Part shown: positions 19,725 through 27,204 of the stretch, piece by piece
Layout of the letters: every line of letters begins with the position of its first letter
How positions within the stretch are numbered: the stretch's first letter is position 1
Source: Flavobacteriales bacterium
Lineage (GTDB): Bacteria; Bacteroidota; Bacteroidia; Flavobacteriales; Flavobacteriaceae
Assembly (NCBI GenBank): GCA_024229195.1
Contig: JAAESS010000081.1
Span: 1-44,931, forward strand
DNA length: 44,931 nt
Direction: 5' to 3'
Translations under genes and position numbers: made by a program
Notes under the pieces: model-generated
Database searches by the model: none
Seen by the model: only the letters and a program-made list of their open reading frames with translations
Told to the model about the DNA's origin: nothing

Positions 19725-22052
19725 ATGATTAAAAAAGTAACAAGTAGAAGAGCGTTTTTAAAAAAAATGGCGGCAGCTTCAGCGATGACAGCGGCAGCTT
19801 CATTTTTTCCGGGAATCGTTTTCGCAGCAGAGCAAATTGAAAATGCAGAATCATTCGGTGACCTCACCTGGAACAAAGCACCTTGCCGATTCTGTGGCGT
19901 TGGTTGTGGCGTCTTAATAGGAATGGAAAATAATAAAGCCGTTGCTGTTAAAGGTGATCCAAAATCTTCTGTAAATAAAGGATTGTGCTGTGTTAAGGGA
20001 TATCACCAAACCATCTGTATGTATGCAGAAGACAGATTGAAAAAAGCTTTGGTCAAGAAAAATGGAGTTTATGTGGAAACCTCAATGGAAGAAGCTCTTG
20101 ATCTTGTTGCTTCTAAAATGAGTGAAACGATCGAATTACATGGTAAAGATGCAGTAGCCATGTATACCTCCGGACAATCTACAATCCCTGAAGGCTATGT
20201 AGCCTCAAAATTCATGAAAGGGGCCATAGGTACCAATAATTTAGATTGTAATGCCAGATTGTGTATGGCCAGCGCCGTAACAGGATTCCTCACATCTTTT
20301 GGAGCAGACGAACCTATGGGATGTTATGATGATATTGATGAAGCAGATACCTTTATCACTTGGGGAAACAATATGGCTGAAATGCATCCTGTGCTATTCT
20401 CAAGAATGTTGGACCAACAACTTAAGAGAGGTGCTCAGATAATTGATTTTGCGACCAGGACTACCAGATCTAGTACAGCATCAGATCGATCTATTTTATT
20501 TCATCCACAAACTGATCTTGCCGTGGCTAACGCTATAGCCTATGAGATCATCAATAATGGCTGGGTGAATAAAAAATTCGTTGAAGATCATTGTAGTTTT
20601 AACAAAGGACTCACTAATATAGGTTATGGAACGGAAGATAAATTCAATTTTACTGATAAACCGGAAAAAATAGATTTTGAAGCCTATAAGGAATTTTTAA
20701 AAGACTATAGTCCTGAAAAAGTATCAGGTATGTCTGGAGTTTCGGTGAAGGATATTAAATTTTTAGCTAGTCTTTATGGCGATCCAAACAAAAAGGTCGT
20801 CTCATTCTGGTGTATGGGAGTCAACCAGCACACTCGTGGTACATGGATGAATAATCTTATCTACAATATCCACCTGCTGACTGGTAAAATTTCACAACCG
20901 GGTAACGGACCATTTTCACTAACCGGTCAACCAAGTGCATGCGGAACCGCCAGAGAAGTTGGAACTTTTACACACAAACTTCCTAAAGGTGTGGTGATGA
21001 ATGAGAAAAATCGAGAATTTGCTGCAAAAATTTGGAAGGTTCCTGTGGAAAGAATTCCTGCAAAACCGACCTATCACGCTACAGAAATGTTCCGAGCGCT
21101 AGACAGAGGAGATATCAAGTTTCTCTGGACGCAAGTGACCAATCCTTTGGTATCATTACCAAATGTTGGACGATTTACGAAAGGTGCAGAAAAAGAAGAT
21201 CGATTTATTGTAGTTTCTGATGTATTCCCAACACCTACTTCTGATGTTGCTGATGTAATCCTACCGGCTGCTTGGCATATAGAAAAAAGCGGAATGTATG
21301 GAAATTCTGAGAGAAGAACCCAACATTGGAACAAAATGGTTGATCCTCCAGGAGAAGCGATGCCAGATGCATGGCAAACAATTCAGGTTGCCAAAAGAAT
21401 GGGATTTGGAGACCTCTTCCCCTACTCTGAAGAAAATCATGAAGAGGAAATATTCAATGAATACCGACAATTTCATGAAGGTAAAAAACATGGAATGGCC
21501 CCATTAGAGGTCCTGAAAGAAAAATCAGGTGCCATATGGCCTTTTGTTGATGGAAAGGAAACAAAATGGAGATATAACGCTACCTATGATCCTGCCTGTG
21601 AAAATGGAAAGCAGTTTCATTTTTATGGTAAACCGGATGGTCGAGCTATCATTTGGCAAAGACCCTATGAACCGGCTGCTGAATCGCCTGACAATGAATA
21701 TCCGTTCTGGCTCAATACCGGAAGGGTAATAGAACACTGGCATACTGGTTCAATGACAAGGCGAATACCTGTTTTACATCAAGCTGTACCCAATGCCTAT
21801 GTTGAGTTACATCCTGATGATGCAGCTGCCTATTCTATAAGTAATGGTGAAAAAGTAAAGGTCATATCGAGAAGAGGAACCACAGTGCTTCCGGCTTCTA
21901 TCAATGAAAGAGGCCTCCCAACTAAGGGTCAGGTATTTGTGCCATTTTTCGATGAAAATATGATGATCAATGATACTACTTTAGATGCATTTTGTCCTAT
22001 TTCTAAAGAGCCTGATTATAAAAAATGTGCCGTTAGAATTGAAAAAGTCTAA
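19725..22052 (+). CDS. napA: Periplasmic nitrate reductase catalytic subunit (Mo-bisMGD)
   Basis: 775 aa; Tat signal RRAFLKKMAAASAMTAAASFFPGIVFA; CRFCGVGCGV...GLCCVKG 4Fe-4S; DCNARLCMASAVTGFLTSFG Mo-Cys region. Confidence 0.95.
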   Translation: MIKKVTSRRAFLKKMAAASAMTAAASFFPGIVFAAEQIENAESFGDLTWNKAPCRFCGVGCGVLIGMENNKAVAVKGDPKSSVNKGLCCVKGYHQTICMYAEDRLKKALVKKNGVYVETSMEEALDLVASKMSETIELHGKDAVAMYTSGQSTIPEGYVASKFMKGAIGTNNLDCNARLCMASAVTGFLTSFGADEPMGCYDDIDEADTFITWGNNMAEMHPVLFSRMLDQQLKRGAQIIDFATRTTRSSTASDRSILFHPQTDLAVANAIAYEIINNGWVNKKFVEDHCSFNKGLTNIGYGTEDKFNFTDKPEKIDFEAYKEFLKDYSPEKVSGMSGVSVKDIKFLASLYGDPNKKVVSFWCMGVNQHTRGTWMNNLIYNIHLLTGKISQPGNGPFSLTGQPSACGTAREVGTFTHKLPKGVVMNEKNREFAAKIWKVPVERIPAKPTYHATEMFRALDRGDIKFLWTQVTNPLVSLPNVGRFTKGAEKEDRFIVVSDVFPTPTSDVADVILPAAWHIEKSGMYGNSERRTQHWNKMVDPPGEAMPDAWQTIQVAKRMGFGDLFPYSEENHEEEIFNEYRQFHEGKKHGMAPLEVLKEKSGAIWPFVDGKETKWRYNATYDPACENGKQFHFYGKPDGRAIIWQRPYEPAAESPDNEYPFWLNTGRVIEHWHTGSMTRRIPVLHQAVPNAYVELHPDDAAAYSISNGEKVKVISRRGTTVLPASINERGLPTKGQVFVPFFDENMMINDTTLDAFCPISKEPDYKKCAVRIEKV

Positions 22053-22062
22053 GAATTAAATT

Positions 22063-22740
22063 ATGAAAAGACTGTTTATCATATTTTTGTTCGTTTTACT
22101 CCTTGGAGCCACCATTGGAGTGTGGAGCTACAGCTATTTTGAATCTCTTGAAGAAGCAACTGTTGAGACTACTAGAATTAGAGAATTTTCATCTATTCCC
22201 TCTGAATCAGGTATGTTTGACAGGTCCGGTTTTGCCATGGAATATGCTATAATGCCTCTTGATGAAGCATATCAAAGGAATTTAAAAAGTTATTACGACA
22301 ACAGGGCATTTCACGGTGCCCCTCCTACCATTCCTCATCAAATTGAAGAAGTAGGAATAGGGTCAAAAGACTGTCTGAAATGTCATGAAAATGGTGGATT
22401 TGTAGATCAGTTCAAAGCCTATACACCTGTCACACCGCATCCAGATAAATCTAATTGTGTTCAGTGCCATGTGCAAGTAAAATCTAAATCATTTTTTGTG
22501 CCTTCCGGGTGGGTGAGAAATAGCAGCCCTAAAACTGGAAATCAGGCACTTCAGGGAAGTCCGCCAACAATTCCTCATTCATTACAATTAAGAGAAAATT
22601 GTTTGTCATGTCATGCAGGGCCTAGCGCTGTCAAGGAGATCCGAACAACGCATCCGAACAGGGTAAATTGCAGACAGTGTCATGTAGTCAATGAGAAAAA
22701 GACTATCGATATCGGAACATTTAAAAGAGAAATAAAATAA
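22063..22740 (+). CDS. napB: NapB-type c-type cytochrome, tetraheme by internal duplication
   Basis: 225 aa; four CxxCH motifs (CLKCH, CVQCH, CLSCH, CRQCH); two copies of PPTIPH...CLxCH...HP...NCxQCHV. Confidence 0.82.
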   Translation: MKRLFIIFLFVLLLGATIGVWSYSYFESLEEATVETTRIREFSSIPSESGMFDRSGFAMEYAIMPLDEAYQRNLKSYYDNRAFHGAPPTIPHQIEEVGIGSKDCLKCHENGGFVDQFKAYTPVTPHPDKSNCVQCHVQVKSKSFFVPSGWVRNSSPKTGNQALQGSPPTIPHSLQLRENCLSCHAGPSAVKEIRTTHPNRVNCRQCHVVNEKKTIDIGTFKREIK

Positions 22741-22748
22741 TAAAACAT

Positions 22749-23372
22749 ATGCTTAGTAGTTCGCAAATTAAAATATTGACTATTACCATATTGGTTTTGA
22801 TCTCTTCCTGTAAAGGAAAGGAACATGAATACCATAATCTGATGCATAAGATTGAAGCAGAAAGTGTTTCTTATGTCAGAGACAGTATTCAAAATCAAAA
22901 CTTATTCGACGTCAATGATTTGGTAGCAATCGATGAAAATGATATCCATTTCTACATTCAGGAACGCAAGTCCAATATCCAATCTTATGCTTGCAGTGAA
23001 TGTCATAATAAACCCGTTGAACAATTGCACAAGGAGGGCTTAGGAAAGAAAGCACACTGGGATATCACCATCAAACATGCAGATACCAAAACAATGAGTT
23101 GTCTTTCTTGCCATAATTCGCAGAACATGAACAACCTAAAAAGTATTACCGGTGACCCTATTGATTTTAATAAAAGTTACAAGTTGTGCAGTCAGTGCCA
23201 TAATAGTCAGGTAAAAGATTGGGTTGGAGGTGCACATGGTAAAAATATCAGTGGTTGGAAAAGTGCAAGAGTATCAAAATTATGTGTTGAATGTCATAAT
23301 CCGCATCAACCTCAAATCGCCAAAAGATGGCCATCGAGATATAATGCTACGATGGTTAATGAACGTAAATAA
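22749..23372 (+). CDS. Tetraheme c-type cytochrome, putative lipoprotein
   Basis: 207 aa; four CxxCH motifs (CSECH, CLSCH, CSQCH, CVECH); N-terminal ILVLISSC lipobox-like. Confidence 0.82.
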   Translation: MLSSSQIKILTITILVLISSCKGKEHEYHNLMHKIEAESVSYVRDSIQNQNLFDVNDLVAIDENDIHFYIQERKSNIQSYACSECHNKPVEQLHKEGLGKKAHWDITIKHADTKTMSCLSCHNSQNMNNLKSITGDPIDFNKSYKLCSQCHNSQVKDWVGGAHGKNISGWKSARVSKLCVECHNPHQPQIAKRWPSRYNATMVNERK

Positions 23373-23386
23373 ACAGGCTTAAAAGT

Positions 23387-24439
23387 ATGATAAACAAGAG
23401 TATAAAGAAGTTTTTTACATTAGACTTAGGGCAAAAAAATGAGAAGAAATGTGGCTGTTCCGGTCAATCTTGTGATAGTACCCCTTCAAAACCAAAAGAT
23501 GGCTACGACCAGGTTTTTGATGTAAATATGAATAGAAGACAAGCCTTTAGAAAACTTACGGCTGGTCTTTTGATAGGCGCAGGTGCAGCGAATGCATCAT
23601 GCTCTGTCGCAGCAGATGACAACCATAAAGAAAAATCTGAAATAGAATGGGAAGAGTATTTTAAAGGGAATTATAAACTGATGTCTGAAGATGAAAAAGA
23701 CAATACTGTTGACAGACTTGTAAGATCTTATGAGTTACGAACCGGTAAAAAAATAAATATTTCATCAAAAGACGCCAATCCTGATGTTTTATTTGGTTAC
23801 GCATTTAATATCTCAAAATGTCAGGGATATATGGATTGTGTCAACGCCTGTGTCAAAGAAAATAATCAAGACAGAAACTCTGAAATGCAGTACATCCGAA
23901 TTCATGAAATGAATGATGGACAAGGACTCAATTTTACTGAAGCAGATGACACTTATTATCATGAAGTTCCTGCCGCAGGTCACTTTTATATGGGTACCCA
24001 GTGTTACCACTGTGATAATCCGCCTTGTATAGAAGTTTGTCCTGTTGAAGCTACATGGAAAGAAAAAGATGGTTTAGTTGTTATTGATTATGACTGGTGT
24101 ATCGGATGCCGCTATTGTATGGCAGCCTGCCCTTATGACGGAAGAAGATTCAATTGGACTACTCCGGAAGTTCCTGAAGAGGAAGTCAATAAAAATCAGC
24201 ATTATTTAGGAAATAGACTCAGAAAAAAAGGTGTGATGGAAAAATGCACTTTTTGTATTCAGCGAAGTAGAAATGGTCAGAATCCGGCATGTGTCGATGC
24301 CTGTCCTACAGGCGCAAGAATCTTTGGTAACCTACTCGATCCGGAAAGTGAAATCAGGTGGGTTTTGGCCAATAAAAAAGTTTTCAGACTTAAAGAAGAT
24401 TTGGGAACCGAGCCTAAATTTTGGTATTATATGGATTAA
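23387..24439 (+). CDS. 4Fe-4S ferredoxin electron-transfer subunit (NrfC/HybA/DmsB-like)
   Basis: 350 aa; CQGYMDCVNACVKEN, CYHCDNPPCIEVCPVEA, CIGCRYCMAACPYDGRRF, CTFCIQRSRNGQNPACVDACPTGA; internal twin-arginine NRRQAFRKL. Confidence 0.9.
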   Translation: MINKSIKKFFTLDLGQKNEKKCGCSGQSCDSTPSKPKDGYDQVFDVNMNRRQAFRKLTAGLLIGAGAANASCSVAADDNHKEKSEIEWEEYFKGNYKLMSEDEKDNTVDRLVRSYELRTGKKINISSKDANPDVLFGYAFNISKCQGYMDCVNACVKENNQDRNSEMQYIRIHEMNDGQGLNFTEADDTYYHEVPAAGHFYMGTQCYHCDNPPCIEVCPVEATWKEKDGLVVIDYDWCIGCRYCMAACPYDGRRFNWTTPEVPEEEVNKNQHYLGNRLRKKGVMEKCTFCIQRSRNGQNPACVDACPTGARIFGNLLDPESEIRWVLANKKVFRLKEDLGTEPKFWYYMD

Positions 24440-24457
24440 CCTCTGGAATAAAAACTT

Positions 24458-25684
24458 ATGAAGGTATTTAAAAAATTAGTCAAAGATAGCATCGTTTACT
24501 CTACTCATGGAAACGTTTATTACCATATTTGGATGGCAGTTCTTACAGTTCTGATGCTGGTTGGGATGTTTTGTTATTTTATGCAACTTGATCAGGGACT
24601 GAGTGTTACAGGAATGAATGATCGTGTAAGTTGGGGTCTCTACATTTCAAATTTTACATTTCTTGTGGGAGTAGCTGCAGCAGCCGTAATGCTCGTGCTT
24701 CCAACATATATTTTACACGATATTGACTTTAAACAAGCAGTCTTAATTGGAGAAGGTCTTGCTGTTGCCGCTCTTGTGATGTGTCTGGCTTTTGTTGTGG
24801 CCGATATGGGAGGACCCGCACGTCTCTGGCATATTATTCCATTTATTGGGGTTTTTAATTTCCCAAATTCTATGCTGACCTGGGATGTATTGGTATTGAA
24901 CGGGTATCTGTTTATTAACTTATCAATCCCGTTCTATATACTCTATCAAAGATATCAGGGAAAAACTCCAAATCCGAAAATTTATATTCCTGGTGTGATC
25001 ATTTCTGTTTTCTGGGCTTTTGCAATTCACTTGGTTACCGCGTTTTTATACCAAGGTCTGCAGGCACGACCGTTTTGGAATAATGCCCTATTAGGTCCTA
25101 AATTTTTAGCGTCTGCCTTTGCCGCAGGACCCTCTCTGATCATTATCGCCTTAGCCGTGATCCGAAAATTTACACAATTTCAAATAGAAGATAAAACGAT
25201 CAAAAAAATCGCTATGGTGGTCACTGTGGCCGCTCAGATCAATTTGATTATGCTTATTTCAGAATTGTTTAAAGAATTCTATGCACCAACCCACCACAGT
25301 GAAAGTGCCTATTATTTATATTTTGGATTACATGAAAAATCAAAACTTGTACCATGGATCTGGACAGCGATTTCTATGAATGTAATTGCGACGGTGACAC
25401 TCACATTTCATAAGTTGAGAAATAACCTGACAATATTATACATCGCCTGTGGTTTGTTATTTTTAGCCATATGGATTGAAAAAGGCTTTGGACTGATTGT
25501 TCCTGGTTTTATTCCCGGTCCCTGGGGAAAAATTGCTGAATATTTTCCGACTATGGTTGAAGTTGGAGTTACAATAGGAATATGGGCAATGGGGGCTTTT
25601 ATTTTTTCAATTTTGGCCAGAACAGGAATTGCCATAGAAATGGGCTTACTCACTTTTAAGAAATCATCTGCCAAGGATGATTAA
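24458..25684 (+). CDS. nrfD: NrfD/PsrC-family membrane quinone-interacting subunit
   Basis: 408 aa multi-TM; SWGLYISNFTFLVGVAAAAVML, DMGGPARLWHII..FNFPNSMLTWDVLVLNGYL motifs. Confidence 0.9.
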   Translation: MKVFKKLVKDSIVYSTHGNVYYHIWMAVLTVLMLVGMFCYFMQLDQGLSVTGMNDRVSWGLYISNFTFLVGVAAAAVMLVLPTYILHDIDFKQAVLIGEGLAVAALVMCLAFVVADMGGPARLWHIIPFIGVFNFPNSMLTWDVLVLNGYLFINLSIPFYILYQRYQGKTPNPKIYIPGVIISVFWAFAIHLVTAFLYQGLQARPFWNNALLGPKFLASAFAAGPSLIIIALAVIRKFTQFQIEDKTIKKIAMVVTVAAQINLIMLISELFKEFYAPTHHSESAYYLYFGLHEKSKLVPWIWTAISMNVIATVTLTFHKLRNNLTILYIACGLLFLAIWIEKGFGLIVPGFIPGPWGKIAEYFPTMVEVGVTIGIWAMGAFIFSILARTGIAIEMGLLTFKKSSAKDD

Positions 25685-25805
25685 CTAAATGATCGTAATT
25701 TTTACAAAAGGAATATTCTGAAAATTTAAATTCGAACAGAATATTTTAGTGAATCGTCAATTTCAATTATATTTACGGTACAATCAGGGATAAAAAAATG
25801 GTTTC

Positions 25806-26210
25806 ATGATTTCAAAAAAAACGAAATATGGTTTAAAAGCATTGGCCTATATTGCTCGTAGTAGTGATCAAATGATTCCAATAGCTCAAATCGCAGAGCA
25901 TGAAAACATACCTCATAAATTTTTAGAAAGTATTTTGTTGCTCATGAGAAAATCGGGATTCCTTGGTTCAAAAAAGGGGAAAGGCGGTGGCTATTACCTA
26001 CTCAAAGAAGCTTCAGAAATTTACATGACTGATGTAATGCGCATCCTCGAAGGCCCTATTGCTCCGGTGGCTTGTGTGAGTCTAAATTATTATGAAAAGT
26101 GTGATGATTGTGACGACGAAACCACTTGCAGTCTAAATAAATTAATGATTCAGGTTCGTGATGCCAACCTGCATGTCCTCCGAAATACTACCTTAGAGGA
26201 TCTTAAATAA
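25806..26210 (+). CDS. Rrf2 family transcriptional regulator
   Basis: 134 aa; MISKKTKYGLKALAYIARSSDQ...PIAQIAEHENIPHKFLESILLLMRKSGFLGSKKGKGGGYYL; Cys-rich C-terminal CVSLNYYEKCDDCDDETTC. Confidence 0.93.
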   Translation: MISKKTKYGLKALAYIARSSDQMIPIAQIAEHENIPHKFLESILLLMRKSGFLGSKKGKGGGYYLLKEASEIYMTDVMRILEGPIAPVACVSLNYYEKCDDCDDETTCSLNKLMIQVRDANLHVLRNTTLEDLK

Positions 26211-26232
26211 TTCAATTTTAACATTTCAAAAC

Positions 26233-26262
26233 TTTGCTAATTCAATATTTTATTTACATTTG
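26233..26262 (+). promoter_or_regulatory. Bacteroidota-type promoter for the cys operon: TTTG-N18-TACATTTG
   Basis: -33 TTTG at 26233-26236 and -7 TACATTTG at 26255-26262. Confidence 0.7.
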
Positions 26263-26269
26263 CATTATT

Positions 26270-26290
26270 ATCCTAGTTAACCGATAGGAT
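26270..26290. promoter_or_regulatory. Perfect inverted repeat ATCCTA-N9-TAGGAT, candidate operator
   Basis: atcctagttaaccgataggat located just downstream of the -7 box, over the predicted transcription start. Confidence 0.6.
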
Positions 26291-26313
26291 TATATGGTTA
26301 TATAAAATTTAAT

Positions 26314-26547
26314 ATGTTAGTTGATAAACTCTATAAAATAAGTTCCGACAGTAATGACTCTCACAGTAAAAGCATGTTGAAAGCGATTAGTTGGCGAATT
26401 ATTGGAACAATTGATACCATTGTGATCTCGTGGTTTATGACCGGAACACTGAGTCTTGCCCTCACCATTGGATCTATTGAGGTCTTTACAAAGTTTTTCC
26501 TCTACTATGGTCATGAGAGAATTTGGAATCTGATAAAATGGAAGTAA
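26314..26547 (+). CDS. DUF2061 domain-containing small membrane protein
   Basis: 77 aa; SMLKAISWRIIGTIDTIVISWFMTG...EVFTKFFLYYGHERIW. Confidence 0.87.
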   Translation: MLVDKLYKISSDSNDSHSKSMLKAISWRIIGTIDTIVISWFMTGTLSLALTIGSIEVFTKFFLYYGHERIWNLIKWK

Positions 26548-26548
26548 A

Positions 26549-27178
26549 ATGAAATACAATAGTGCACATACCCTTATCGCCAAAGCGAATGAATTATTGA
26601 AGGATAAAACTCCTTCAGAAATTATTGAGTGGGCTCTGGAACAATCCAACAGCCCTATTCTTACCACTAATTTTGGACCCTTTTCAGCAAGTTTGGTGCA
26701 CGCAGTTTCTCAGGTAAAGAATGATATTAATGTGATTTGGTGTGATACAGGATATAATACTCCCCAAACATATAGATATGCTCATGAATTAATTCAAAGA
26801 TTTGATTTGAACATGCATGTCTATACGCCGAGATCGACAGTAGGTTTCAGAGACGTTATCAAAGGAATTCCTCAAATAGATACGCAAGAACACAAAGAAT
26901 TTACAGAAGAAGTAAAACTTGAACCGTTTAGAAGAGCTCTGGCAGAACATCAACCCGATGTCTGGTTTACCAATCTCCGCGCTGATCAAAGTGAATTCAG
27001 AAAGAGTCTTGATATCATCCATATAGACAAACAGGGAATTCTAAAAGTAAGTCCTTTTTTCTATTATTCAGAATTCGAAATGGAGATATATCTCGAGAGA
27101 TTTGCACTTCCAAATGAAAAAAAATACTACGATCCCACAAAAGTGCTAGCCAATAGAGAGTGTGGACTACACTTATAA
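26549..27178 (+). CDS. cysH: Phosphoadenosine phosphosulfate (PAPS) reductase family protein
   Basis: 209 aa; VIWCDTGYNTPQTYR, WFTNLRADQSEFR, C-terminal ECGLH catalytic Cys; no CC...CxxC 4Fe-4S motif. Confidence 0.9.
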   Translation: MKYNSAHTLIAKANELLKDKTPSEIIEWALEQSNSPILTTNFGPFSASLVHAVSQVKNDINVIWCDTGYNTPQTYRYAHELIQRFDLNMHVYTPRSTVGFRDVIKGIPQIDTQEHKEFTEEVKLEPFRRALAEHQPDVWFTNLRADQSEFRKSLDIIHIDKQGILKVSPFFYYSEFEMEIYLERFALPNEKKYYDPTKVLANRECGLHL

Positions 27179-27204
27179 ATTACATCATCAAAAAAAAAAA
27201 TAGA

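Noticed and set aside
27160-27204. ORF-track start (GTG 27160) for the siroheme reductase, overlapping cysH, and an 11-A tract that could allow frameshifting
   Set aside because: The ATG at 27205 gives a clean N-terminus (MLSFRTEIENPLV) just after cysH; the upstream 15 codons (MWTTLINYIIKKKNR) look like read-through of the poly-A spacer.
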